A stretch of 64,000 bases of DNA from Sulfurisphaera javensis. Lineage in GTDB: Archaea > Thermoproteota > Thermoprotei_A > Sulfolobales > Sulfolobaceae. Location of the stretch: positions 1,612,001-1,676,000 of the forward strand of contig NZ_AP031322.1 of the NCBI RefSeq assembly GCF_041154675.1, given 5' to 3'. Shown in pieces: positions 6,941 to 16,200 of the stretch; the first letter of the stretch is position 1, and every line of letters begins with the position of its first letter. Under the pieces are notes generated by a model. It searched no databases and was not told where the DNA came from. It worked only from the letters and a program-made list of their open reading frames with translations. The position numbers and the translations under genes are program-made.

Positions 6941-9023
6941 TATTATTTAATATTTCTTTGAGCCTATTATAAACTTCGTTAGCACTTGGTCTTTTATCTG
7001 GGTGAACCATTTGCTTAATTAAGTCTACTAATTTTGAATTCACTTCTGGTATTTCTAACTTTTCATAAAACTCTTTGTATATCTTTCTAGCCTCTTCTAG
7101 AATAGGCTTTGGATCTCTTTTTTGAGAAAATGCAAAAGAAGCTTCATTAAAGAGCTTGATTAATTCCGGTGGATTAAAATCATTCCTAGTTAGCATTTTA
7201 TAAAGAGTTGCTCCTAGCGCATAGATGTCCATTGAGGGATCTGCGCCTTTTCCTTCTATTATAGCTTCAACTTGATCTATTGAGCAATATTCTGGAGTGT
7301 ATTGTATGAATTTTTCTCCTGTCTTTCTTGCAGAACCTAAGTCACTTATCTTAACTTCTACCTTATTATTATAAAGATTATCTAAAACCTCCTTTCCTGT
7401 TCTACCAGGGGGAGAAGAGAAAAGAATGTTAGAGGGTTTAATATCTAAATGTACAAATCCAGAAGAATGAATTTCATCTAACGCTTTAGCTACTCTTAAA
7501 GCTATAAGTATAACTATTTTTTGCCATTCATCTGAGTAAAATATGTTATCATTATTTATTAATTCCTTTACGCTTTTTCCTTCCATATATTCCATTACCA
7601 AAATCGGTGGATCGGAAAGATAAGCTAATACATCTCCTTGAGTTATTCTCTTTATGGCCTCACTATCTATTCTAGCATCAATAAACTTTACAATATTGTT
7701 TGACCTCTGTGACAGTTCTCTAAGTTGAGAATATTCGTTTATAAAATCATAATAGCTTTCAGTAGCATTGTTTGGGGGCATAAGTATTGGTATTTTTACT
7801 GCATACTTTTTCTCATCCTTTTCTCCTACTAATACATAAGCAGATCCACCTTTACCTAAATAATCAACAATTTTGTAACCAAAAATTTCTCTGTTTAGCC
7901 AAACTTTAGGATCCCAATTATACTTTAGGTGTTCTCTTCTAGATATTTCGATTTCATCCATTATTTTTATTAGTTTAGGGTTTGGGGTAACTGATAATGC
8001 CAGCTTACCAATTCTTTCAGCTAATTCTATGTCTTTCTCTTTAGCAACGGACAAAAAAGAAATAATATCTCTTGAGGGAACTTGATTTAATTTCTCAAAA
8101 CAATTTGCAATTTTATGCAAATCACAAAGAGAATAATTTATTTTGAATGGCAATGCTTCAGGGATTTTAACTATAGCTTTACAATTTTCTTTTTCAGCAA
8201 GCTTACAGTAAAAGGAGGTAATGTCTCTTTTATAAAGCGAAAAGAGGTCTACTAATAAACTCTGATTATCAAGATTACTTAAGATTAGTTCTTCTATGTC
8301 ATCATTAGAGAGAGTTGAAGAGGCTACTATAGCTGAAGAAGAGGAATACATTAAACTAAAATCTGGCTTAATGAAGAGGAATGCTACAGCAACACCTAGA
8401 GATGCTATAATAACTAATGTACTTAAGGAAGTATATAATGAGTTTCTTTTCAAAAAGGATATTATTAAAACTATTATATCAGCTGGTAACATGAACTTAG
8501 AAAGTTTTGCCATCTCATTTAAGATCAAAAAGGGAGAAAAGCCTACTCTCATAATAGAAAAAGAGTATAAAAAGAACAACTGAGTTAAAAAGAACGGAAG
8601 AGCTAAAAGTAACAATAAATTAGGATAAATTTTTCTCTCAAATAAGATGAGAACTGATCCTAGAACAGTAAAAGAGTATAGATAGAGAGAAATATCAGGA
8701 GAAAATATATAAAGTAAAATAGAAAGTGGTAGAGGAATAAATCTAGCAATTTTAATCTTTAATGATAAGATAGATAGTACGGTTAGAATTAAAGCTTGTA
8801 AAAGTAAGAATAACGAAAGAATTCTTATAAAGAGTATTGATAAGTCCAGTGAACCTATAATTAATCCTAAGCCTAGAATTTGCGGAGAAGAAGAAATAGT
8901 GGTCATAACAGAAAAGACTAGTAAAGGGAGAAATTGAATTTGTATTCCCTTTTCTAGTATAAAATATGCTACTACAGCTAAATTAGCTAAACCTATTAAT
9001 CTATTAAGTTTATAGTAGTCCAC
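6906..9023 (-). CDS. Membrane-anchored eukaryotic-like Ser/Thr protein kinase
   Basis: Residues 1-220 contain about seven hydrophobic segments. A linker of about 150 residues follows, and then a protein kinase domain from about residue 380 to 695. The domain has a glycine loop LGKGGSAYV (389-397), the ATP-anchoring lysine K410 in YAVKIP, the catalytic loop HLDIKPSN (525-532, D527) and DLG (561-563) in place of DFG, as is usual in archaeal kinases. A segment of about 25 residues is inserted between the catalytic loop and DLG; the TPR-kinase at 28793-30784 has the same. The kinase domain is predicted to face the cytoplasm. Sulfolobales kinases of this type phosphorylate ArnA/ArnB and other regulators, but the target of this one is not shown. 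It heads a five-gene reverse-strand run. Confidence 0.92.
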   Translation of the reverse strand: MDYYKLNRLIGLANLAVVAYFILEKGIQIQFLPLLVFSVMTTISSSPQILGLGLIIGSLDLSILFIRILSLFLLLQALILTVLSILSLKIKIARFIPLPLSILLYIFSPDISLYLYSFTVLGSVLILFERKIYPNLLLLLALPFFLTQLFFLYSFSIMRVGFSPFLILNEMAKLSKFMLPADIIVLIISFLKRNSLYTSLSTLVIIASLGVAVAFLFIKPDFSLMYSSSSAIVASSTLSNDDIEELILSNLDNQSLLVDLFSLYKRDITSFYCKLAEKENCKAIVKIPEALPFKINYSLCDLHKIANCFEKLNQVPSRDIISFLSVAKEKDIELAERIGKLALSVTPNPKLIKIMDEIEISRREHLKYNWDPKVWLNREIFGYKIVDYLGKGGSAYVLVGEKDEKKYAVKIPILMPPNNATESYYDFINEYSQLRELSQRSNNIVKFIDARIDSEAIKRITQGDVLAYLSDPPILVMEYMEGKSVKELINNDNIFYSDEWQKIVILIALRVAKALDEIHSSGFVHLDIKPSNILFSSPPGRTGKEVLDNLYNNKVEVKISDLGSARKTGEKFIQYTPEYCSIDQVEAIIEGKGADPSMDIYALGATLYKMLTRNDFNPPELIKLFNEASFAFSQKRDPKPILEEARKIYKEFYEKLEIPEVNSKLVDLIKQMVHPDKRPSANEVYNRLKEILNNNERSSDSGQAL

Positions 9024-9057
9024 ATATAAAATAATTTAGCCTTTAATTTAAAGCTTA

Positions 9058-10809
9058 TTAGTTATTCAAATATTTGCTAAACCATTCTAACTTTCTTTTT
9101 AGCCTATCAATCATGTTTTTAGGGTTCCCTCTTCTTGCGTGTTCATGACCATCACCTAGATATCTGACTAGCTCTGTTGGCACTCCATTCATTTTAAGTG
9201 CCATAAAGAACTGTTCAGCTTGTTCAATAGGACATCTATAATCAATCTCCCCATGAATTAACATAGTCGGAGTTTTAACGTTTTTAACATAATAGATTGG
9301 TGACATTCTCATTAGCTTTTCAATTCCATCTTTACTCCATGGATCTTGTACATTAGCCTCAATTGCGTTAAACCAAAAACCTATATCACTAGTCCCGCAC
9401 ATACTAACTAAATTCGATATACTCCTTTCGCTTATTGCTGCTGAGAAAATATCTGTCTGAGTAACAATCCAATTTGTCATAAAACCTCCGTAAGAGCCAC
9501 CAGTTACTCCAAATTTACCAGTCAAGTTAAACTTTTTCTTTACCTCACTTACGAAATTAATTAACTCTCTCATATCTTTTCCACCCCAGTCTCCTACACA
9601 TGCTTTCGCAAATTCTTCACCATATCCTTGACTACCACTTGGATTTGCATAAATTACATTAAATCCGTTTTTAGCAAAAAATTGAAACTCAATGAAATAA
9701 GCATACCCATAAGCCATATGTGGACCTCCGTGAATGAAAAGTATAGTAGGTTTAGAAGGATCTGTAATGATAGCCCATCCTTCAATTTCTCCCTTTATAT
9801 GCACTGGAGAAATTCCCTTAACGTTAGGATTAGGATCATAAATCTCTCCATCTTGAACCATTAATACTGGTTTTTCTGGAGTAGAATAGAAATAGACTAA
9901 TTTCTCATGCTTATAATCAAAACCTCTTACAACTATTTCTCCTTCAGTTAGTTTATTTACCTTATCTGCTACAGAGTAAAGGTGAGCTTCACCACCAACT
10001 TGACCTAATGTAATTACCTGATCATTTTCATAAATAATTTTCTCTTTCACTCCATCGAAAAGGTCCGAAAGTACTGTACTTCCACATGTATTGCCACAAA
10101 GATAACTCTTTTCTTCCTCTGGGAAAATTATTTCTCTTATTGCCCATGGTGTTTTACCTTTCCTATGACCTAAGTAAGCAATTTTACCCTCCTTGTTCAT
10201 TGATATAGCTGATATATTTCCCTCTCCTTTGGTTATCCTTTTTAGTTCTCCCGTATTAACATCAACTTCATAAATGTCAGCTAAACCGTAATCATCATTT
10301 TCTTTTGTCGCAGAAATTATAACTCTATTACCATTAGTTGCAATATCAGTAACGTCAAAGTTTCCATAAACTAACTTTCTAAGCTCTTTATCAAAAATGA
10401 AAAGTGATTGTCTAGTCCAAAAGAAACCTTTTCCATCAAACCTATATTTAAGTTTGTTAGCAATAAAAGGAGAGCTAGGTCTTACTTTCTCTTCACCAAT
10501 TATTAGTATTCCTTGTTTATGGAAGACATACTTATGAATCTTCCCTAATGAAAGTATTTCTTCAGCTTCTCCGTAAGGTTTCTGTCTAATTAACTTAGCC
10601 TCTTTTTTAGTGCTTTTCACGTAATATAAATAACCTTCATGATATACTGGAGATGCTTCGTTTCCGCTGAAGGTTATTTGTTGTTTATTAAGAAATATTG
10701 CAGATTTATATTTCTCTTTTTCAATCCATGTTTCAACATGAAATAAACCGATTTCACTAATTTTTACATCTGAAATTAATCTTAGTGAATATGCTTCCTC
10801 TGGCGTCAT
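9058..10809 (-). CDS. S9-family serine peptidase (acylaminoacyl-peptidase-like)
   Basis: The N-terminal 330 residues are a beta-propeller domain; the C-terminal 250 residues are an alpha/beta hydrolase. The nucleophile elbow GGSYGGFM, the acid in GEIDYRCP and the histidine in GDGHEHARRG form the catalytic triad, and FIHGGPHMAYG is the oxyanion-hole region. This places it in the prolyl oligopeptidase family S9, subfamily S9C, which removes acylated or plain residues from short peptides in the cytosol. No signal peptide is present. At 583 residues it is normal length. Its start codon is only 30 bases from the divergent MFS gene, and both appear leaderless with interleaved promoters. Confidence 0.92.
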   Translation of the reverse strand: MTPEEAYSLRLISDVKISEIGLFHVETWIEKEKYKSAIFLNKQQITFSGNEASPVYHEGYLYYVKSTKKEAKLIRQKPYGEAEEILSLGKIHKYVFHKQGILIIGEEKVRPSSPFIANKLKYRFDGKGFFWTRQSLFIFDKELRKLVYGNFDVTDIATNGNRVIISATKENDDYGLADIYEVDVNTGELKRITKGEGNISAISMNKEGKIAYLGHRKGKTPWAIREIIFPEEEKSYLCGNTCGSTVLSDLFDGVKEKIIYENDQVITLGQVGGEAHLYSVADKVNKLTEGEIVVRGFDYKHEKLVYFYSTPEKPVLMVQDGEIYDPNPNVKGISPVHIKGEIEGWAIITDPSKPTILFIHGGPHMAYGYAYFIEFQFFAKNGFNVIYANPSGSQGYGEEFAKACVGDWGGKDMRELINFVSEVKKKFNLTGKFGVTGGSYGGFMTNWIVTQTDIFSAAISERSISNLVSMCGTSDIGFWFNAIEANVQDPWSKDGIEKLMRMSPIYYVKNVKTPTMLIHGEIDYRCPIEQAEQFFMALKMNGVPTELVRYLGDGHEHARRGNPKNMIDRLKRKLEWFSKYLNN

Positions 10810-10810
10810 G

Positions 10811-10839
10811 CTTAAATCTAGTTTTTCATTTTTATAAAT
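10811..10839. promoter_or_regulatory. Overlapping divergent promoters of S9 peptidase and MFS genes
   Basis: Only 30 bases separate the two start codons (10809 reverse, 10840 forward). CTTAAAT at 10811-10817 is centred 26 bases before the forward ATG. TTTATAAAT at 10831-10839 is centred 26 bases before the reverse ATG. Each TATA-like box therefore lies beside the other gene's start codon, which requires leaderless mRNAs and makes simultaneous initiation sterically unlikely. Confidence 0.6.
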
Positions 10840-11952
10840 ATGACTCTTAAAAGAAGAGGAGAAGTATTAAAAATATCTTTTTCAGCCTTCTTTGCTGATT
10901 TAGGGTATCAAGCTGCCGTTGCCTCATTTCCCATAATTTTTGTATTCTATTTTCATGCTCCTATTTTTCTTTATGGCATAGCAGAAGCCCTAAATTATGG
11001 TGGAGGAAGTTTAATGTCAATTTTAGGAGGTTATTTAGCTGATAAATATGGAAGAAAAATCATTGCTGTTTTAGGTAACTCACTCATCATAATCCTATCT
11101 TTTACTGGTTTAGCCGTAAATTACATACAAGCTCTTTTCCTTTTCATGTTTGGCTGGTGGTTTAGAAATTTTAGAACTCCAGCACGGAGAGCTATGTTAG
11201 CTGAGGTAACTGATGACAATGAAAGAAAAGAAGCTTATGGAATCTTACATGCTTTAGATATTGGAGGAGCAACTTTAGCTGTTGCTTATTTAACCGTAGC
11301 CTTATATCTAGGTATAAAGGCCACAGTTATCTTAATTTTTACAGCAATTCCCTTGTTAATTTCTACCGTCTTTTTAGTTTTAGTTAAGGCTGGAGGTAAG
11401 GGATCTCCAAAACGACCTGGAAGATTGGCTTTAACTATAGTAATATCAACTATGTTCTTTGCTTTTACTCAATATAGTTTTGGTTTTCCAATAATAACAA
11501 CGGAAGAGTTTACTCAAAAGTTTTATCTAGCAACGCTTACTTATGGTATATTTCTTGCTTCATCTTCCATTTTTGGATATATTTTTGCAAAAATTAAGCT
11601 TGAAGATATAAAAGGTTTAGCTTTCTTAGGATATCTTCTTGCCGGTTTAATCGCATTTGGTTATGCTTTTCTCTCTCCTTATGGAATTATTACTATTTAT
11701 CCTCTTTCAGCAATTATGGGGATTGCTGTTGCATCTACAGAAACTTTCGAACCAACAATAATTTCTAAGCTTTCTAAAGGTGAGACTGGGACAGCAATGG
11801 GGGCTCTATCGTTTGGCAGAAGTATTGGGGTTTTAATCGGAAATACAGTAATGGGGTTTCTTTATCAATTTAGTTTCTCGTATGCATACATATTCGCTGG
11901 AATAATGGGTTTGATAGCCTTTATGATAGTGTTAAGTTTATTAAGGAAATAA
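10840..11952 (+). CDS. MFS transporter
   Basis: The 370-residue protein has about eleven to twelve hydrophobic segments. Between segments 2 and 3 it has the MFS signature GGYLADKYGRK (around residues 63-73), and AEVTDDNERKEAYG follows segment 4. This is a proton-driven carrier of the major facilitator superfamily in the cytoplasmic membrane; the substrate cannot be inferred. It is slightly short for the family, but both halves are present. Its 3' end overlaps the convergent B12-binding-like gene by 12 bases. Because it is divergently coupled to a cytosolic S9 peptidase, peptides or amino acids are possible substrates, but this is only an inference. Confidence 0.88.
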   Translation: MTLKRRGEVLKISFSAFFADLGYQAAVASFPIIFVFYFHAPIFLYGIAEALNYGGGSLMSILGGYLADKYGRKIIAVLGNSLIIILSFTGLAVNYIQALFLFMFGWWFRNFRTPARRAMLAEVTDDNERKEAYGILHALDIGGATLAVAYLTVALYLGIKATVILIFTAIPLLISTVFLVLVKAGGKGSPKRPGRLALTIVISTMFFAFTQYSFGFPIITTEEFTQKFYLATLTYGIFLASSSIFGYIFAKIKLEDIKGLAFLGYLLAGLIAFGYAFLSPYGIITIYPLSAIMGIAVASTETFEPTIISKLSKGETGTAMGALSFGRSIGVLIGNTVMGFLYQFSFSYAYIFAGIMGLIAFMIVLSLLRK

Positions 11953-13056
11953 ATAGGCTTTAATAATGAGTGGAAATATAGAAAATATACTGCTAAGGTT
12001 AAGCTTTTTTAAATACTCACCTTTAGTCTCATAGTTCTTACGAAGAATGTAGTCAATTACCCTAGAGAAAGGTACTTTTATTATCTTTCTATCGTGATTC
12101 CATACGTCGAGCAATATTTTAGAAATATCTTCATCATCGTTTTTAGGCAAAGGAATAATTATAGTCTTATACGTCATTAAATCATAAACGTTAGATACGT
12201 CAGTATAAATCATGGGATAAATAAAGTTCTTATTTAGTTCTTTAATAATTTCGCTTTCTATTTTAAATATACAGCTACCTGGATTAGTGCTAAGAACTGG
12301 GGACCTAAAGTTTCTCTCACTTAGATTTAGCACTTCCTTTAATTTAGATAAATTGAAAGATGAAGCTGAGATTACACTAATCTGAGAGAATATAACTTTA
12401 CCATAAGCTGAACTTAATTTTAGTAAGTCTATTACCTCCTTTTCATCTCCATAAGATAACAAGTCTTCAGAGATCAAGTTAACGTAATTATGATATTTAG
12501 ATTGTAATTCTAATTCTTTTTTTACAATATCTAACGGAATTTTTCTCCCTTTACGCATAATTTCTACCTCAGCCATTGAAGAAGGCCCTTTAATAGGATA
12601 GAATTTTTTAGCTTCTTCACCATATATAACTTTAGGCATTTTTTCTCCTTCTTTAATTTTCTTTAGCAAGACTGGTAGAGTAGTCTCAGCTTCTCCAATT
12701 AAAATGTGGTCTATCCAATCCTCATTTACTAACTCCCATGCTCCTGGACCACCTACAATAATCTTACTTTTCATTTCTCTTAGCTTAAAAGAAAATTCCT
12801 TAAAAGATGTAACATAGTAAGGTTCTCTTTTAAATATCTTAGTTAAACCTTTTGCAGCCTCTGTTAATCCAAAAGGATCATTAACATAGACTCCAATTAT
12901 TTCATCTTCTGTTAGCTTATCTGGAGGAACAATTCTAGCCCCAGTGATTGCCTCTACTTTTCTTAAACCATATGGTGGGTATTTTCTCCTTAAGTTCAAA
13001 CGAAAAGGTAAAGGGGGAAGAGAGTAAAAAGTAGCGTAATCAGAGGTTAAAATCAT
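11941..13056 (-). CDS. B12-binding/radical-SAM-like protein lacking the Fe-S cysteines
   Basis: The N-terminal half looks like the cobalamin-binding domain of B12-dependent radical SAM proteins: PPYGLRKVEAITG, then IIGVYVNDPFGLTEAA, KIIVGGPGAWEL and DHILIGEAETTLPVLLKKI. After this domain family members have a CxxxCxxC motif that binds the 4Fe-4S cluster, usually in a segment like VEISRGCGRGCRFC. Here the corresponding place reads AEVEIMRKGRKIPLDIV, with no cysteine; the whole protein has a single cysteine (in PGSCIFK). The remaining length still fits a radical SAM barrel. It is therefore probably a catalytically altered or regulatory relative. It has no frameshift and good codon use, so it does not look like a pseudogene. 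Confidence 0.7.
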   Translation of the reverse strand: MILTSDYATFYSLPPLPFRLNLRRKYPPYGLRKVEAITGARIVPPDKLTEDEIIGVYVNDPFGLTEAAKGLTKIFKREPYYVTSFKEFSFKLREMKSKIIVGGPGAWELVNEDWIDHILIGEAETTLPVLLKKIKEGEKMPKVIYGEEAKKFYPIKGPSSMAEVEIMRKGRKIPLDIVKKELELQSKYHNYVNLISEDLLSYGDEKEVIDLLKLSSAYGKVIFSQISVISASSFNLSKLKEVLNLSERNFRSPVLSTNPGSCIFKIESEIIKELNKNFIYPMIYTDVSNVYDLMTYKTIIIPLPKNDDEDISKILLDVWNHDRKIIKVPFSRVIDYILRKNYETKGEYLKKLNLSSIFSIFPLIIKAYLFP

Positions 13057-13073
13057 TATTAAAAAACACTTTC

Positions 13074-15053
13074 TTACTGATTTAAGGATTTCTTAAATTC
13101 TTCAACTGCTTTCTTAATCTCGTCCATTGATGCTTCATCTTCCAGCGTTGTTACGTCTCCAGCACTTTGCCCCATCATTACAGCTTTAATTACTCTTCTC
13201 ATCACTTTTCCAGATCTAGTCTTTGGCAGTTTATCCACGAAATGAACTTCAGGAGTGACTATTGCTCCCATATATTTTCTTATATGTTCTTGTATTTCTT
13301 TAGCTAACTGAGGTGATGGTTGATAGCCTACTTTAAGAACAATGAATAAGTGAACAGCTTCACCTTTAACTGGATCTGGAATTCCTACTGCCGCAGCTTC
13401 AGCTACTGCAGGATGTGAAGTAGCAATGGACTCAACTTCACCAGCGCCAATTCTATGTGCAGCAACTTTTATAGTCTCATCTGCTCTTCCCATCACCCAA
13501 ATATATCCATCTTCGTCAATCATTGCATAGTCTCCTGGATAGTAAATTCCTGGGAATTTGCTGAAATATGTCTTCTTTAATCTTTCATTCCCAGGATCAT
13601 TCCACATTCCAATCATCATCATTGGCGGGAATGGAGGTAACATTACTAAGTAACCTCTCTCTCTTGGTTTAGTCTCTTTTCCTTCATCATTTAATACTGT
13701 CACTTTATTACCTGGTAAGGCAAAGCCTACAGCTGGTCCAGATTTCATTGGTAAATATACTAAACCTGGAATGTAACCAATGTTGGGTCCACCAGTTTCA
13801 GTCTGCCACCATTGATGGGACATAAAGACTTTTCCTCCACCTACAACTTCTAATCCCCACTTCCATGGAGCATAGTTTAACGGTTCACCGTTTGTAACAA
13901 TAATTCTTAATGAAGAGAGATCATGTTGCTTGACATAATCTTCACCATATTTCATTAATGTCCTTATTGCTGTTGCTGAAGTTCCAAACGTTGTAGCTCT
14001 GTATTTTTCAATCATCTCAGCCCATTTATCTGGGTAGGGATAATCTGGTGCACTCTCATAAATTACAATTGTTCTTCCCATAACTAATGGAGCGTATGTT
14101 ATGTAAGAGTGACCTACAATCCATCCAATGTCTGAAGTATTAAATAAAACGTCATTTTCTTGGCTTAAACCATAGCTCCAAAGTAACATAGCAGAAGTTC
14201 CAACTAAATATCCACCAGTACTATGTACAATACCCTTTGGTTTCCCAGTTGTACCAGAAGTATAGAGTATAAATAGTGGGTCTGTAGCTTCAACTGGTTC
14301 TGGCTCTATATACTTATATTTTCCTACTTCATCAAAGTAAACATCTCTTCCCTCTTTATAAGGAATCTCTACCCCAGTCCTTTTATATATTAAAACTTTC
14401 TGTACTGGGCTTTTATCTCCTAAAATGTTTATTGCATCATCGACAGTTTTCTTTAGTTCAACAAGTTTTCCTCTCCTATAATAAGCGTCAGCCGTTATTA
14501 CAACTTTTGCCCCTGCATCAGCTATTCTATCTGCTAAAGCTTGAGCACCAAACCCAGCAAATACTACTGAATGTATTGCACCTAACCTTGCCACAGCTAA
14601 CTTTGAAATGACTCCTTCTGGAGTTAAAGGCATATAAATAGTAACTCTATCTCCTTTCTTTACACCAAGTTCTCTTAATGCGTTTGCCCACCTATTTACC
14701 TCATAAAATAAATCTTGATAAGTAACCGCTTTCTTTTCTCCTCTTTCACTTTCCCAAAATATAGCAGCCTTAAACTTTCTGGGCGAGTTCAAATGCCTGT
14801 CAACTGCATTATAAGAAGCGTTAAGTTTTCCACCAACAAACCATTTTGTTAATAATCCTTCTTCTTGGACAAAAGTTTGTTTCCATGGTTCATACCATGA
14901 AATTAGCTCTTCAGCTAATTCTCCCCAAAATTTATCTGGTTCTTCAATACTTCTTTTATAAAGATATTTATAATATCTCATGTTATAATCTGCTTTCTCC
15001 TCTAAGTTTTGCTCTCCTAATTGTTGTAATTGTTCTGAGAGTTTTTCAGTCAT
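13074..15053 (-). CDS. AMP-forming acyl-CoA synthetase (acetyl-CoA synthetase type)
   Basis: This adenylate-forming enzyme has the AMP-binding signature LYTSGTTGKPKG, the acyl-pocket and adenylate motif QWWQTETGGP, the hinge GRADETIKVAAHR, and the C-terminal catalytic lysine in KTRSGKVMRR. It activates acetate or a similar short acid with ATP and CoA. In Sulfolobales members of the same family serve as 3-hydroxypropionyl-CoA synthetase in the hydroxypropionate/hydroxybutyrate CO2-fixation cycle, so acetate, propionate and 3-hydroxypropionate are all possible. The conserved tryptophans favour a small substrate. An in-frame ATG at 15080 would add nine residues, but the family starts near MTEKLSEQ and a TATA-like box lies between the two ATGs, so I chose 15053. 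Confidence 0.9.
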   Translation of the reverse strand: MTEKLSEQLQQLGEQNLEEKADYNMRYYKYLYKRSIEEPDKFWGELAEELISWYEPWKQTFVQEEGLLTKWFVGGKLNASYNAVDRHLNSPRKFKAAIFWESERGEKKAVTYQDLFYEVNRWANALRELGVKKGDRVTIYMPLTPEGVISKLAVARLGAIHSVVFAGFGAQALADRIADAGAKVVITADAYYRRGKLVELKKTVDDAINILGDKSPVQKVLIYKRTGVEIPYKEGRDVYFDEVGKYKYIEPEPVEATDPLFILYTSGTTGKPKGIVHSTGGYLVGTSAMLLWSYGLSQENDVLFNTSDIGWIVGHSYITYAPLVMGRTIVIYESAPDYPYPDKWAEMIEKYRATTFGTSATAIRTLMKYGEDYVKQHDLSSLRIIVTNGEPLNYAPWKWGLEVVGGGKVFMSHQWWQTETGGPNIGYIPGLVYLPMKSGPAVGFALPGNKVTVLNDEGKETKPRERGYLVMLPPFPPMMMIGMWNDPGNERLKKTYFSKFPGIYYPGDYAMIDEDGYIWVMGRADETIKVAAHRIGAGEVESIATSHPAVAEAAAVGIPDPVKGEAVHLFIVLKVGYQPSPQLAKEIQEHIRKYMGAIVTPEVHFVDKLPKTRSGKVMRRVIKAVMMGQSAGDVTTLEDEASMDEIKKAVEEFKKSLNQ

Positions 15054-15170
15054 ATCTATCAGTATAAGTAATTTAAACAAGCATAAAAATCTTTTACCCT
15101 AACCTTTTAATGTATTACAAATAGAAAAAAATAAAAATAATCTTAAAAGGATAGAAAGGTTTTTCATGTT

Positions 15171-16175
15171 ATGAATAACGAGACAAAGCTAGCTGGAAGT
15201 TGGTTTATTTGGGGACTTTCTTATTATCTTTATTATCCATTTGTCTCTCTTTTTGTAATTAAGTTTATAAGCGATGTAACTCTCGTTTACTTAATTTCGA
15301 CTCTGTTTGCTATTCCGATGCCTTTAATTGGAGCTAAGCTTACTAGGAAAATTGGGCTAATTAAAACTATTGAATTAGGAAGTATACTATCTGGCTTAGG
15401 TTTAATCTTGTTCTCTTTTTCAGAAAATTTAGTTTGGCTTATTATAACTTATACTTTGTCTTCAGCCTTTTTCATTACATTACCCAGCTACTACTCTTAT
15501 ATGAACAATCTAGGAAAGGGAGTAATAGCCAAGCTTTGGGCGATATCAATAATTCCGTCTCTTTTTATACCTTCAGTAGGCGGTTTGATTGCTTCATTTT
15601 TTGGATTAAGAACTATTTTTCTTTTAGGTGGAATACTTATGATTTTAACTTTTTTGCCAATTGCTAAACTAGAGGAAATTGAAATTGATAATGAAAAAAT
15701 TAAAATTGATATAAGAATCTTATTCCCTATACTAGTAATCTTACCTATAGCATTAACGTTCCCTTACATATATTTAATTCTTAGAGAAAAATATTTCCTA
15801 TCTTATGGTGAAATTGGATTCTTAGCTACAATAGCCGAAATTATTGGAGCAGTTTTTACGTTTATATATTCTAGGTTTACTAAGAGATTTCTTCTTTCTC
15901 TTTATTTAGTCTTATTCTCTTTAGTTTATTTAACATACTATAGTTTTGTCTTCTCAATATTCTTTGGTCTATGGGAGTCTTTAATTCCTACAGCTTTAGA
16001 GGAGAGTAAAGGAAAAACTCCAGAAGCATTTGGAATAATTAATAGTTTACAACAAGCTATGTGGGAAGTTGGTTATTTAGTAAGTTATTTCACATTTTCT
16101 CCTAGATTCTCAATCCTTATATCTTCTTTATTAGCTATCATTTTAAGTATAATTTTCCTTTTATTTAAAAAATAA
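15171..16175 (+). CDS. MFS-like transporter
   Basis: The protein has about ten hydrophobic segments over 334 residues and an MFS-like loop, GAKLTRKIGLIKTIELG, between segments 2 and 3. It is shorter than a standard 12-helix carrier, so either two helices are missing or some helices are short. A TATA-like box (TCTTAAAA, 15141-15148) lies 26 bases before the ATG, fitting a leaderless mRNA. The substrate is unknown. The decayed gene at 23794-24985 encodes a carrier of similar style. Confidence 0.78.
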   Translation: MNNETKLAGSWFIWGLSYYLYYPFVSLFVIKFISDVTLVYLISTLFAIPMPLIGAKLTRKIGLIKTIELGSILSGLGLILFSFSENLVWLIITYTLSSAFFITLPSYYSYMNNLGKGVIAKLWAISIIPSLFIPSVGGLIASFFGLRTIFLLGGILMILTFLPIAKLEEIEIDNEKIKIDIRILFPILVILPIALTFPYIYLILREKYFLSYGEIGFLATIAEIIGAVFTFIYSRFTKRFLLSLYLVLFSLVYLTYYSFVFSIFFGLWESLIPTALEESKGKTPEAFGIINSLQQAMWEVGYLVSYFTFSPRFSILISSLLAIILSIIFLLFKK

Positions 16176-16200
16176 AAACTCTTAGTTTAATATATTGCTT

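Noticed and set aside
8296-8583. Forward frame of 95 residues over the membrane part of the kinase
   Set aside because: It is the antisense of the membrane helices and has no promoter or family match.
9628-9864. Forward frame inside the S9 peptidase
   Set aside because: It is antisense to the catalytic domain, which has an intact triad on the reverse strand.
13074-15053. Firm call as 3-hydroxypropionyl-CoA synthetase
   Set aside because: Acetyl- and 3-hydroxypropionyl-CoA synthetases cannot be told apart safely from motifs, and no other gene of the CO2-fixation cycle is nearby.
15054-15080. ATG at 15080 as the acyl-CoA synthetase start
   Set aside because: The extra nine residues (MFKLLILID) are not typical, and the promoter-like TTTAAAT lies inside this extension.
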